Shown: in pieces, positions 7,703-16,888 of the stretch
How positions within the stretch are numbered: the first letter of the stretch is position 1
Layout: the number at the start of each line of letters is the position of its first letter
Source of the DNA: Candidatus Methanimicrococcus labiotermitis
GTDB lineage: Archaea; Halobacteriota; Methanosarcinia; Methanosarcinales; Methanosarcinaceae
Length of the DNA: 64,000 nt
Direction of reading: 5' to 3'
Assembly: GCA_009784005.1 (NCBI GenBank)
Contig: WRCE01000001.1
Coordinates: 1 to 64,000, forward strand
The notes under the pieces: model-generated
Told to the model about the DNA's origin: nothing
Databases searched by the model: none
Seen by the model: the letters and a program-made list of their open reading frames with translations, nothing else
Made by a program: the position numbers and the translations under genes

Positions 7703-9202
7703 ATGTCAAATCGAAATTATGAAAAAAACGACTTTAACTCACCGGACGACTCATCAGACGTGAGAAAAGATCTAAGCCGCGTCAGCGAAAATATTTGGGA
7801 TATACCCATGTCTCATGCCGGCGGAATGAACGTTCCCGGCCGCATTTTTCTGTCGGAAAAACTGCTTGGGACAATCGACAGGGAAACAATTAATCAGGTC
7901 GCGAATGTTGCCAAACTGCCGGGCATTTTGGATTTTTCCATGGCGATGCCTGACGTTCACATGGGATACGGTTTTACAATCGGCGGCGTTGCCGCGTTCT
8001 GCCCCGAAGAAGGCGTGATCAGCCCGGGCGGCGTTGGTTTTGACATCAACTGCGGCGTTCGCCTGATGAAAACGAATCTTCAACTGGGTGATGTGGAACC
8101 TCATATGGAAAAACTGACGGATAAATTGTTTCACACAATACCGTCAGGTGTCGGCTCTAAAGGACAATTTAAAGTGACCGACGAAGAATTGACCCAAGCC
8201 TTTTTACACGGCTCTCAGTGGGCGGTGGAGGCGGGTTACGGCATTGAAAGCGACACCAAAAACTGTGAATCATACGGCTTTATGGAAGGCGGCAACCCCG
8301 AAAAAGTCGGAACGAAAGCCAGAAAAAGAGGCCGCCCCCAATTTGGAACACTCGGCAGCGGCAATCACTTTTTGGAAATTCAGTACATTGATAAAATTTA
8401 CGACCCTGCCGCAGCCGCCGCTTACGGCTTATCTGAGGGCCAAGTCACTGTCATGATCCACTGCGGCTCCCGCGGCGCCGGCCACCAGATTTGTACTGAC
8501 CACTTGCAGAATCTGAATCAGGCTGTCAAAAAGTACAAAATCAATGTCCCCGACATGCAGCTCGCTTGCGCGCCCGCGCAGTCCAAAGAAGCGCAGGATT
8601 ATTATGAAGCGATGATCTGCGGCGCGAATTACGCTTGGGCGAACCGTCAAATCATCATGCATTGGACGCGCGAGGTCTTTGAACGGTTCTACGGCAAAGA
8701 TACGGATGAATTGGGAATGGAACTGCTCTACGATGTGGCGCACAACGTGGCGAAATATGAAACCCACACAGTTGACGGCAAAAAGAAAGATGTTTACGTT
8801 CACCGAAAAGGCGCCACCCGCGCCTTCCCCGCCGGTCACAATGAAGTACCTTTGCAATACAGAGACGCCGGCCAGCCCGTCTTAATTCCGGGAAGCATGG
8901 GAACGCCGTCATTTATCTTAAAAGGCGGCCCCAATTCAATGTCGCTGTCTTTCGGCAGCGCTTGCCACGGCGCCGGCCGCGTGATGGGCCGCGGGAAAGC
9001 CAAAAACAACATGAGCGGCGAAGAAGTAAAAAAAGAACTGGCGCGCCAAGGCGTCACCGTGCGCGCGGAGAAAGCCGAAGTCATCGCGGAAGAGGCGCCG
9101 AGTGTTTACAAAAACAGCGACGACGTGGTCGATGTGGTGGACCGGCTCGGCATTGCCCAAAAGGTTGCCCGCTTGATTCCGGTCGGCGTGATCAAAGGGT
9201 GA
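7703..9202 (+). CDS. rtcB: RNA-splicing ligase RtcB
   Basis: 499 aa GTP- and Mn-dependent ligase joining 2',3'-cyclic phosphate ends to 5'-OH ends, used in tRNA exon joining and RNA repair. Signatures include GVGFDINCGVR near residue 110, LGSGNHFLEIQ, HCGSRGAGH (metal His and Cys-region), the HNVAKYETH segment and GSMGTPSFIL. Length is normal for an intein-free archaeal RtcB. SD AAAGGGA lies about 7 nt before ATG 7703. It pairs functionally with the archease gene upstream. The stop codon is embedded in a repeat that also carries the ribosome site of the next gene. Confidence 0.95.
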   Translation: MSNRNYEKNDFNSPDDSSDVRKDLSRVSENIWDIPMSHAGGMNVPGRIFLSEKLLGTIDRETINQVANVAKLPGILDFSMAMPDVHMGYGFTIGGVAAFCPEEGVISPGGVGFDINCGVRLMKTNLQLGDVEPHMEKLTDKLFHTIPSGVGSKGQFKVTDEELTQAFLHGSQWAVEAGYGIESDTKNCESYGFMEGGNPEKVGTKARKRGRPQFGTLGSGNHFLEIQYIDKIYDPAAAAAYGLSEGQVTVMIHCGSRGAGHQICTDHLQNLNQAVKKYKINVPDMQLACAPAQSKEAQDYYEAMICGANYAWANRQIIMHWTREVFERFYGKDTDELGMELLYDVAHNVAKYETHTVDGKKKDVYVHRKGATRAFPAGHNEVPLQYRDAGQPVLIPGSMGTPSFILKGGPNSMSLSFGSACHGAGRVMGRGKAKNNMSGEEVKKELARQGVTVRAEKAEVIAEEAPSVYKNSDDVVDVVDRLGIAQKVARLIPVGVIKG

Positions 9203-9262
9203 AGGAAATCGATAAAAAAAAATGAAGGAAATCGATTAAAAAAATGAAGGAAAGCGGTGAAA
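9200..9262. repeat. Stop-anchored tandem repeat after rtcB, unit about 22 nt
   Basis: Three copies of TGAAGGAAATCGAT plus an A-run; the first TGA is the rtcB stop codon. The last copy supplies AAGGAAAGCGGTGA, the probable SD of the next gene. Confidence 0.9.
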
Positions 9263-9266
9263 AAAC

Positions 9267-9926
9267 ATGCAAATTGAACCGATTTACGCGGGATATTACG
9301 ATTCATGCATTTATGTGATCAACAAAAGGATTATTATTGACACGGGAATGACGGCCGGCGAGGTTTTGCCTCGGCTGGAGCAAGTGACGCCCCTCAAAAA
9401 CATCGAGTTGATCATTTTAACGCACGCCCATTACGACCACAGCGGCTGCGCCGGCGAGATTCTGGCGCACGGTCACGCGAAGTTGGCGATCCACGAAGCC
9501 GACGCCCCGTTTTTACAAGACAACAGCAAATCGAGCGCGCTGAATTTCGGCAGCAAAATCAATTGCCCGAAACCCGATATTGTGTACAAAGGCGGCGAAA
9601 AAATTCCCATCGGCCAAAATGAAAAAGGCGCCGAGGAATATTTGGAAGTGATTCACACGCCCGGTCACACCGTCGGATGCATCTGTTTATATGAGGAAAA
9701 TTCAAAAACTTTAATATCCGGCGACACCGTTTTTTCAGAAGGCGGCATCGGAAGAACGGATTTTCCGGTTTCCGCGCCTGAAAAAATGACAGCGTCAATT
9801 GACAAGCTGAGAAAACTTAATATTGAAAACTTATACCCGGGACACGGCGGGCCGATGATTGGCGGAGCCGGCCGGTCTGTCGAATTGTCCTATATGATGT
9901 CTTCACGTATGAACAAGCAGTGTTGA
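9267..9926 (+). CDS. Metallo-beta-lactamase-fold hydrolase (glyoxalase II-like)
   Basis: 219 aa MBL-fold protein. Metal ligands are visible: THAHYDHSG near residue 55, HTPGHTVG near 132, SGDTVF near 151, and a terminal GHGGP. Such enzymes hydrolyse thioesters or other substrates using two Zn or Fe ions; the exact substrate cannot be told. It has an SD (GGTGA) generated by the rtcB-distal repeat. Gene spacing to rtcB is 64 nt, so co-transcription with rtcB is possible. The C-terminus (MNKQC) runs into another repeat that copies its stop codon. Confidence 0.85.
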   Translation: MQIEPIYAGYYDSCIYVINKRIIIDTGMTAGEVLPRLEQVTPLKNIELIILTHAHYDHSGCAGEILAHGHAKLAIHEADAPFLQDNSKSSALNFGSKINCPKPDIVYKGGEKIPIGQNEKGAEEYLEVIHTPGHTVGCICLYEENSKTLISGDTVFSEGGIGRTDFPVSAPEKMTASIDKLRKLNIENLYPGHGGPMIGGAGRSVELSYMMSSRMNKQC

Positions 9927-9990
9927 AAAGCAACAGTGTTGAAAAACAACAGAGAGAAACAATACATAGAGAAACAATAGAGAGAAACAC
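9918..9990. repeat. Stop-anchored repeats after the MBL gene
   Basis: CAGTGTTGAAAAGCAA is repeated (first TGA is the MBL stop), followed by AGAGAGAAACAATACAT-like units leading to the next gene. Confidence 0.85.
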
Positions 9991-10022
9991 CTGAGAGGAA
10001 AAAGAACAGGATGGGTGGCGAA

Positions 10023-12602
10023 ATGCCTGAAACAGAAAAAAAGAAAGAGAAAGATGGGGACGGCAAAGATAATGCCCGCCGGAAAGCGGGTACTTTGGGA
10101 ACCGTGAGCAAAGTCGAAGTCGGTAAAGCCGACAACAGACGCGCAGTGTTAGGGTCGCGAAAATCCGCAGGCAGCCTCGGCGCCGATGAAGCAAAAATCG
10201 TCATGCCGAAACATGAAAAAGAACTCAGCAAAAAGAAGAGCGAAAACACAAAACCGATTGGGCGTCTCGGCGCGGGCGGCACAGGCAGGGCGGGCGGCGC
10301 AGGCGGCGGTGGCGGAGCAAGCGGCAGTGGCGGCAGCGCAGGCAACACGGATTCGGCGGAGGAAAACCCTTCTGATATGAAATTCAAATGGAAGACGGAT
10401 GAACGCGCAGGCGGAAAACCTGAGGAATACGGCGGAAAATCGTCAAGGTTTTCGGATTCGAGGGGAAAGAAAGATTCCGAATACAAGCCAAAATCAAGCA
10501 AATCCGAATCCAAATCAAACAAATACGAATCCAAATCAAACAAACCCGAAACAAAAAAAAACGAAACTGACCAAAAAACCAACCATTTTTTCGAGAAACG
10601 CCGAAAGGAAGCTTTGAGACGGGCGGATGAATTTCTGCCGATGAGCCTTGATGAAGCGAAAAGAAAAGGTTGGGACGAATTAGACATTATTTTAATCAGC
10701 GGCGACGCTTATGTCGACCATTCCGGTTACGGAACGGCAATCATCGGCCGCGTTTTGGAGCGAGAGGGATTCCGCGTCGGAATCATTGCTCAGCCGGACC
10801 AAACGAACAAAGATGATTTTGAAGCGCTCGGGAAGCCGAGACTGTTTTTTTCAGTGAGCGCCGGAAACGCCGACTCCATTGTGAACAATTATACGCCGCT
10901 TTTGTACAAACGCGAAAACGATATGTATACCGCCGGCGGCCATCCCGGGCTACGGCCTGACCGGACTGTCATCGCCTACAGCAACCGCCTCCGCCAAGCG
11001 TATCCCGACGTGCCGATAATCGCCGGCGGCATAGAAGCGTCGCTTAGACGGTTTGCCGAGTATGATTATTTGTCAAACGACGTTCGTAAATCCGTATTAG
11101 CGGACGCGCCCATCGACTTGATCGTTTACGGAATGGGCGAACTTCAAATTAAAGAAATCGCGAAACGGCTGGATGCGAACGAATCAATTTCAGACATAAC
11201 GGACATCCCGGGAACCGTTTGGAAACTGCCCGTCAAAGAATGGAAAAACATAAAAAAAGGACGCGCGCCGGTTGAGCGGATTGAGTCACCTGAATTTGAA
11301 ACGATTGAACAGGTTGAGCCGATTGAACAGGTTGAGTCGATTGAGCAGGTTGAGCCGATTGGGTCGGTTGAGCCGACGGGGTCAATTGAGTCGATTTATT
11401 CCAAGTCTCTGAAATCCGATTCTTATATCGAGTTGCCTGATTTTGAAACGGTTGCCGCCTCCAAGGAACAATACGCGAAAACCTTTAAAATCATTTATGA
11501 AAATCAAAATCCGGTTTCCGGGAAAAAGCTTGTGCAGCCGCATCCAAAGACGGTTATTGTCCAAAACCCGCCGATGAGGGGTCTGACCGAAGCGGAAATG
11601 GATGAGGTGTATGAGTTGCCGTATTTGCGGCTGGAACACCCGTCCTACGAAGAAGCGGTGCCCGGACTGGATGTGGTCCGCCACTCCATTACAAGCCATC
11701 GCGGCTGCTTTGGCGGCTGTTCGTTTTGCGCCGTCACGCAACATCAGGGACGGGCAATCAGCAACCGCAGCGAAGAGTCAATTATTCGGGAGGCGAAAGC
11801 GCTGACGGAGGCGCCTGATTTCGGCGGCATTATCAACGGCATCGGCGGCCCGAGCGCGAATATGTACGGCATGACCTGCCCCGCGTGGGAGAAAAAAGGC
11901 GCGTGCACCGATAAAAATTGTTTGCTTCCCGAAATCTGCCCGTCTTTGAACCCGAGCCATTCCCGTCTGCTTGCGCTTTTAAAGAGACTGCAAGAACTCC
12001 CGGGAGTCCGAAAAGTGTTGACGGGATACGGCGTTCGTTTTGATTTGGCGCTGATTGATGACGGTTATTTGGAGACGCTGTGCGCGCATCACGTTGGCGG
12101 ACAACTGAAAGTCGCGCCGGAACATTTCTGCGACAGTGTCACAGCAATCATGAAAAAGCCGAATCGGGAAACGTATGAGCGGTTTGAGGAGAAATTTAAA
12201 AGCATTAACAAAGAATGCGGCTTGAATCAGTTTTTGGTCACGTTTCAGATATCCGGGCACCCGGGGTGTACGTTAGAAAACGCGGTGGAGATGGCGGAAT
12301 ATATCCGCGACAGGAACCGTTACACAGAACAAGTACAAGATTTTACGCCGACGCCGATGACCGTTTCAACCTGCATGTTCCACACGGGGCTGGACCCGTT
12401 TACGATGGAGGAAATTTACGTGCCGGTCACGAGAACGGAAAAGAAAATGCAGCGCGCTTTGCTTCAGTTCAACAACCCCGATAACCGCGAAATGATTCAA
12501 AAGGCGCTGGAAACGGCGGGACGGGAAGATTTAATCGGCAGCGGACCGAAGTGTCTGATTCCCGATGAGCGAAGAGGGCAAAGACGTTTCAGCGGGAACT
12601 GA
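10023..12602 (+). CDS. YgiQ family radical SAM protein with long N-terminal extension and internal repeat insert
   Basis: About 859 aa. The YgiQ core starts near residue 200 (FLPMSLDEAKRKGWDELDII) and includes GDAYVDHSGYGTAIIGR, GGIEASLRR, the radical-SAM cluster motif RGCFGGCSFC and a C-terminal FTPTPMTVSTCMF. Family function is not established; it is predicted to be a B12-related or redox radical enzyme. About 200 N-terminal residues are low-complexity Lys/Ser/Gly tracts absent from ordinary YgiQ. A further insert near residues 415-460 repeats a pentad-like IEQVEP/IEQVES unit (11265-11395). I chose ATG 10023 for the GGTGG 5 nt upstream; ATG 10011 is also possible. Confidence 0.85.
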   Translation: MPETEKKKEKDGDGKDNARRKAGTLGTVSKVEVGKADNRRAVLGSRKSAGSLGADEAKIVMPKHEKELSKKKSENTKPIGRLGAGGTGRAGGAGGGGGASGSGGSAGNTDSAEENPSDMKFKWKTDERAGGKPEEYGGKSSRFSDSRGKKDSEYKPKSSKSESKSNKYESKSNKPETKKNETDQKTNHFFEKRRKEALRRADEFLPMSLDEAKRKGWDELDIILISGDAYVDHSGYGTAIIGRVLEREGFRVGIIAQPDQTNKDDFEALGKPRLFFSVSAGNADSIVNNYTPLLYKRENDMYTAGGHPGLRPDRTVIAYSNRLRQAYPDVPIIAGGIEASLRRFAEYDYLSNDVRKSVLADAPIDLIVYGMGELQIKEIAKRLDANESISDITDIPGTVWKLPVKEWKNIKKGRAPVERIESPEFETIEQVEPIEQVESIEQVEPIGSVEPTGSIESIYSKSLKSDSYIELPDFETVAASKEQYAKTFKIIYENQNPVSGKKLVQPHPKTVIVQNPPMRGLTEAEMDEVYELPYLRLEHPSYEEAVPGLDVVRHSITSHRGCFGGCSFCAVTQHQGRAISNRSEESIIREAKALTEAPDFGGIINGIGGPSANMYGMTCPAWEKKGACTDKNCLLPEICPSLNPSHSRLLALLKRLQELPGVRKVLTGYGVRFDLALIDDGYLETLCAHHVGGQLKVAPEHFCDSVTAIMKKPNRETYERFEEKFKSINKECGLNQFLVTFQISGHPGCTLENAVEMAEYIRDRNRYTEQVQDFTPTPMTVSTCMFHTGLDPFTMEEIYVPVTRTEKKMQRALLQFNNPDNREMIQKALETAGREDLIGSGPKCLIPDERRGQRRFSGN

Positions 12603-12670
12603 AAAGCGCAAAAAACGTAAAAAGCGCAAAAAACGTAAAAAGCGCAGGAAACGCAAAAAGCGCAGAAAGC
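12602..12670. repeat. Tandem array after ygiQ-like gene, 18-nt unit
   Basis: AAAAGCGCAAAAAACGTA repeats with decay, starting within the stop codon of the preceding gene. Confidence 0.9.
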
Positions 12671-12781
12671 TTTTCCCATAGAAAAATATAAACTTATATA
12701 ATACAATAAAAACATCCTTAAGTAATCGCAAATGCTTAAAAAAGAGAGTCAAAAAGAGAGTCAAAAAGGGGAGGAAATTTA

Positions 12782-13639
12782 ATGAAATTAGAATACAAGG
12801 TCGTCATGCTGTCCGTGATGATTGGCATTTTATTTATCTTAGCGGAAACTTTTTCGCGTTTCCTCGCATTGGATCCGATGAACAAAAATGTGGACCCGAT
12901 CTCTGTCTTGCATATTTTGTTTGAACCGCTGACGACAAACCAAGGCATCTTTTTTGTTTTAATCATTCTTTTACTGTGTACCGTTTTTGGTCTCCTGCTG
13001 GCGAGTTTAATCAGTCAGGTTTTGAAAGCGAAAGACGCTGTCAAGCAGAAAGACATTGAACAGAACACAATTTTAGAGTTCGTCCCGGAAATTGTCATTT
13101 ACCTCACACTCGATGAATGCATTAAATGGGTCAGCCATTCTTTTTACTTGGAAACGGAGCTGACGGAAAATGATATCGTCGGCAAAAAGATCCTTGAGAT
13201 GAGCGGAAAATTGTTCAAGCCGGAACAATCGAGGATTTTTTTTGATGAATTTGAAGTCAACAAAAGAATTGACATTGAAATCCAAAGTACAAAGGGAAAA
13301 TATTGGCGAATTCTGTCCAATCCGTCCAAGGATGAAAACGGAAGCATTACCGGCTACGTTCTTTTGGCAATTGATATTACCGACAACAAGCGCGATGAAA
13401 AAATAAAGCGCCGCTCATACGAACAGCTGGAAAGCAACATCAATCAGTTTGCCGCAATCGTTGACAACATCCGAAACCCGCTGTCAAGCATTGTCCTGCT
13501 GACGGAAATATACGAAAAAGAAGAAACCGCCGCGCAGGTATTCGAACAATGCGGCGAAATCGAAGAAGTTATTTCAAGACTGGACGAAGGCTGGGCAAAA
13601 TCCGAAGATATTCGTAATTTCCTGAAAGAGCATCTGTAA
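12782..13639 (+). CDS. Membrane PAS-domain protein with degenerate histidine-kinase dimerisation segment
   Basis: 285 aa. Two predicted membrane helices lie at residues 5-25 and 55-80, then a PAS domain (about 90-200, ending GYVLLAIDITDNKRDEK). A final segment, FAAIVDNIRNPLSSIVLL, resembles the phosphoacceptor helix of methanogen and haloarchaeal kinases (DHIRNPL), but the His position is Asn. There is no ATPase domain before the stop. It therefore looks like a sensor without kinase activity, perhaps a partner or decoy, or a product of domain loss. SD GGAGGAAATTTA precedes ATG 12782, and a TATA-like stretch ACTTATATAATAC lies at about 12690-12702. Confidence 0.75.
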   Translation: MKLEYKVVMLSVMIGILFILAETFSRFLALDPMNKNVDPISVLHILFEPLTTNQGIFFVLIILLLCTVFGLLLASLISQVLKAKDAVKQKDIEQNTILEFVPEIVIYLTLDECIKWVSHSFYLETELTENDIVGKKILEMSGKLFKPEQSRIFFDEFEVNKRIDIEIQSTKGKYWRILSNPSKDENGSITGYVLLAIDITDNKRDEKIKRRSYEQLESNINQFAAIVDNIRNPLSSIVLLTEIYEKEETAAQVFEQCGEIEEVISRLDEGWAKSEDIRNFLKEHL

Positions 13640-13784
13640 GAATCGTTGAGATGCTCTCATTTTTCCCTTTTTTTCCTCTTATTTTTCTCTTATTTTTTTA
13701 CATTGCAAAAAAAAGATGAGCGTAAGCGCCGTGAAAATAAAGGGGATTGGCAATAAAAATAAATTCACGAACAGGAGGCTGAAC

Positions 13785-14987
13785 TTACTTTTCCGTTGCC
13801 ATACTCAGCAATTCAACAATATCAATGACGGGAATATCGCCGCCGGCATCGCTTAAATTCCTGAGGCAAAGCGGGCAAGTCGTTATGATGTATTGAACGC
13901 CCGCCGGCACATCCCTCAGCCTGCTTTTGGCCATGGCCAATGATAATTCGTTGTAGCCTGAGCGAACACCGCCGCCGCCGCCGCAGCATCTGGATTTTTC
14001 ACGAATGTTTGTCATTTCTTTAAAATTGCCGGCGCCGACGATTTCACGAATCAAAGCGCGAGGGGCGTCAAAGACGCGGTTGTGGCGGCCGGAATGGCAT
14101 GGGTCGTGATATGTCACCGGAATGTCAAGCTTGTGAATATCCGAATTTTCGGCGGCGAGCCAATCTTTGAGCTCGCTGATATGAGACAATATGTATTCAG
14201 AAACAGTCGTCACCGTGATGCCTTCAAGGGCATAATCGTTTTTGAGCGTGTTGAAACAGCCGGCGCAACCGGCAATAATCGTATCGGCGCCGCTTTTTTT
14301 GACCTGCTCCGCGTTGTGTTTTATCAAATCGGCGGCTTCGCGGTCAAAACCGAGACGAATCAGAGGCGAACCGCAGCACTTTTCATTTTCCAAAAGGCCG
14401 GCGCCGAGGTTTTTGAGAATTTTGTAAGTCTTCAGCGCGGTTTGAGGATAACGGTAAGAATCTAAACAGCCGACAAAATAAACGGCTTTGATTTTTGTTT
14501 TGGCTTCCCCTTCCGCTTCTTTAAGCCCCGTTTCGTTAAGCCCCGTTTCGTTAAGCCCCGCTTCTTTAAGCCCCGTTTCGTTAAGCCCCGTTTCGTTAAG
14601 CCCCGCTTCTTTAAGCCAGCCGAGCCTGTCGCCGTCAACGCCGAGCGTATTGGAATACTGCGCCACTGTGTCGCGGATTCTCATCTGTGTCGGCGTCATT
14701 TTTCCGGTTTTCGTTAAGCCTGCGCGCGCCGCTTCCACTAATTTCGGCGGATTGACGCCGGCGGGACACGTTTCTGTACAGTAGCCGCAGGTCGTACAGG
14801 AATTGATGCTGTCAAAAACGGATTCGTCATCCAATTTTCCTTCATAAATGCCGCGGATAATCAAAATACGGCCGCGCGTGTTTTTGGATTCGCGGCCCGT
14901 TTGCTCAAAAGCGGGACAGACGGAGCGGCAATTACCGCAGCTGACGCATCTGTAAAGATCTCTTTTATCCACCTTTTCAAAAGACAT
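13785..14987 (-). CDS. GlcF/HdrD-like iron-sulfur protein with two CCG domains
   Basis: 400 aa. Two [4Fe-4S] motifs, CVSCGNCRSVCP (residue about 15) and CTTCGYCTETCP (about 66), are followed by two cysteine-rich CCG domains: VGCLDS...CCGSPL and DPCHSGRH...SRCCGGGGG...TTCPLC. This is the layout of glycolate/lactate oxidase subunit F and of HdrD. It would carry electrons from the FAD subunit encoded upstream (15190-16560). Residues 126-156 are a repeat insert of GLNET and GLKEA pentads (14521-14610), placed just before the first CCG domain. SD AGAGG precedes ATG 14987. The electron acceptor is unknown. Confidence 0.8.
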   Translation of the reverse strand: MSFEKVDKRDLYRCVSCGNCRSVCPAFEQTGRESKNTRGRILIIRGIYEGKLDDESVFDSINSCTTCGYCTETCPAGVNPPKLVEAARAGLTKTGKMTPTQMRIRDTVAQYSNTLGVDGDRLGWLKEAGLNETGLNETGLKEAGLNETGLNETGLKEAEGEAKTKIKAVYFVGCLDSYRYPQTALKTYKILKNLGAGLLENEKCCGSPLIRLGFDREAADLIKHNAEQVKKSGADTIIAGCAGCFNTLKNDYALEGITVTTVSEYILSHISELKDWLAAENSDIHKLDIPVTYHDPCHSGRHNRVFDAPRALIREIVGAGNFKEMTNIREKSRCCGGGGGVRSGYNELSLAMAKSRLRDVPAGVQYIITTCPLCLRNLSDAGGDIPVIDIVELLSMATEK

Positions 14988-15041
14988 ACTTAAAAAACCT
15001 CTTTGAATTCGTTTTTAATTCAACGATAATGGGAATTGACA

Positions 15042-15198
15042 TGCTGTACATCGACATGCCGTTAATAATTTGAACACCGCTCATTGACGTGCCGTTTATT
15101 GATATGCCGTTTATTGATATGCCGTTTATTGATATGCCGTTCGTTTACATGCCGTTCGTTTACATGCCGCTCATTGACATGCCGTTCGTTCACATGCC
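15042..15198. repeat. Stop-anchored tandem array between the glcD-like and glcF-like genes, 15-nt unit
   Basis: On the minus strand units of the form GGCATGTGAACGAAC and GGCATATCAATAAAC repeat about ten times. The first unit contains the last codons and TGA stop of the glcD-like gene. Confidence 0.95.
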
Positions 15199-16560
15199 GA
15201 GTTTGCCCGGATTTAAAATGCCGTTCGGGTCCATCGTTTTCTTAATCGCTTTCATCACGTCAAAAGCGGGGCCGCACTGCATTTCAAGATACATGCCGCG
15301 AGCGGCGCCGATGCCGTGCTCGGAACTGACGGTTCCGCCAAGCTCGATGGCAGCCAAATGCAATTTGTCGGCGGTCGCGTGAATTTTTTCCCACTCTTTG
15401 TCATCCAGCACGTCTATGAATAAGCCGACATGGACCGTGCCGTCGCCGGCGTGGCCGTAAATCATCGGTGTCATGCCCGCGCTGTTTGTGATTTCATAAA
15501 CTTTTGAAATCATTGCCGGCAATTCCCGAATGGGAACGCCTAAGTCTTCGCCGACGTAAATGCGCGTCTTTGTCGGGTCGAGTTTGGATATGGCGGCGCC
15601 CAGAAGTCTTCTGGCATCCCAGATTTCTTTCATTTTGGCGGGGTCGTCCGTAATCAGAATACTGCTTGAAATGTCTTCGCAAGCTTTTGCCAGCAATTCA
15701 GCGGATTCGTCAACGGCGTTTTTGCTGCCGTCCACTTCAAACAAAACCACATCGCCGTCGCGCGGGAAGATGATGTTTGGGTCTAACTTTGTCAAGACGG
15801 AAACGGATGTCTTGTCCATTATTTCACAAGCCGACGGCGTCACGCCCGCCGCAAAAACGCGAGAAACGGACAAGCCGGCATTTTCCGGCGACGGGAAAGA
15901 AATCATGATCAATTTTCGGGATTTCGGCAGCGGCGCAATTCTCAAAACCGCTTTCGTAATGATTCCGAGCGTCCCTTCCGACCCGACAAAAAGGCGGGAC
16001 AAATCGTAACCGGAAGAGGATTTTAAACAGTTTGAACCGGTGTGAATAATGGTGCCGTCGGCGAGCACGACTTCCAAATCCAAAACATAATTTTTCATCG
16101 TCCCGTATTTGACGCAGCGCATACCGCTCGCGTTGTTCGCGATTTGGCCGCCGATTGTACAAGTCGCGGCGCTCCCGGGGTCCGGCGGGAAAAAGAAGCC
16201 GTAAGGCTTAAGCGCTTCATTGATTCTGTCAGAAACAATCCCGGGTTCCACTGTGATTTGAATGTTGTTAATATCAACGCTGATGATTTGATTCATTTGA
16301 GACATATCCAAGAGAATACCGCCATTAACAGGAACGGCGCCGCCTGCAAGGCCGGTGCCCGAGCCGCGCGCGGTGACGGGAATCAAATGTTTGTTCGCGT
16401 AAGCCAAGATTTGAGACACTTCCCCGGCGGTTTTCGGGAAAACAACAAAATCGGGACAGCCCTTCACTTGGGACCCGTCGCCGGAATAGCAGCAAAGCTC
16501 AGAAGGCGCAGCCGTAAAGCGACCTTCACAAATGGTTTTCAGTTGTTCGTAGTGGTCCAT
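15190..16560 (-). CDS. FAD-binding oxidoreductase, GlcD/D-lactate dehydrogenase type
   Basis: 456 aa flavoprotein of the FAD_binding_4 class. The N-terminal PCMH fold shows VTARGSGTGLAGGAVP and NNASGMRCVKYG; the C-terminal FAD-oxidase domain shows YGHAGDGTVHVG and ELGGTVSSEHGIG. It should oxidise a 2-hydroxyacid such as D-lactate or glycolate and pass electrons to the two-cluster CCG protein encoded downstream. The pair is transcribed together, with a repeat array in the gap. Full length and catalytic-region motifs are intact. Substrate is not determinable from sequence. Confidence 0.88.
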   Translation of the reverse strand: MDHYEQLKTICEGRFTAAPSELCCYSGDGSQVKGCPDFVVFPKTAGEVSQILAYANKHLIPVTARGSGTGLAGGAVPVNGGILLDMSQMNQIISVDINNIQITVEPGIVSDRINEALKPYGFFFPPDPGSAATCTIGGQIANNASGMRCVKYGTMKNYVLDLEVVLADGTIIHTGSNCLKSSSGYDLSRLFVGSEGTLGIITKAVLRIAPLPKSRKLIMISFPSPENAGLSVSRVFAAGVTPSACEIMDKTSVSVLTKLDPNIIFPRDGDVVLFEVDGSKNAVDESAELLAKACEDISSSILITDDPAKMKEIWDARRLLGAAISKLDPTKTRIYVGEDLGVPIRELPAMISKVYEITNSAGMTPMIYGHAGDGTVHVGLFIDVLDDKEWEKIHATADKLHLAAIELGGTVSSEHGIGAARGMYLEMQCGPAFDVMKAIKKTMDPNGILNPGKLGM

Positions 16561-16888
16561 TGAAAATACCGGTTAAAGTTCATTTAAAGTCATAAAAACG
16601 AATGCGAAACGCAAAATAATATTTTGATTGCATTGCGCCGATATATTAAATAAATTTTGTTACGAGCTGAAATCCAGTGAAATTAAGACATGAAAAATTC
16701 AAAGACGGCGACGAAAAACGCGCAACATGCCGGCGAGAATTGGCATAATCGCATATTCTCCGAATTTTGATAAAAACCGCTGAACATCCGCTTTTTCAGT
16801 ATGCCGTTATTTATACCTTGTAATAAATTGATATACTATTGAAACCCATTTCATTCAGTTAATCTCAAAAAATGTGATGTGATACAAG
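16561..16888. promoter_or_regulatory. Intergenic promoter region between glcD-like and hydantoinase-like genes
   Basis: Divergent 328-base gap. TATA-like elements on the plus strand are TTATTTATACC (about 16807-16817) and GATATACTA (about 16830-16838), 50-75 nt before the start at 16889. No gene is seen. Confidence 0.5.
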
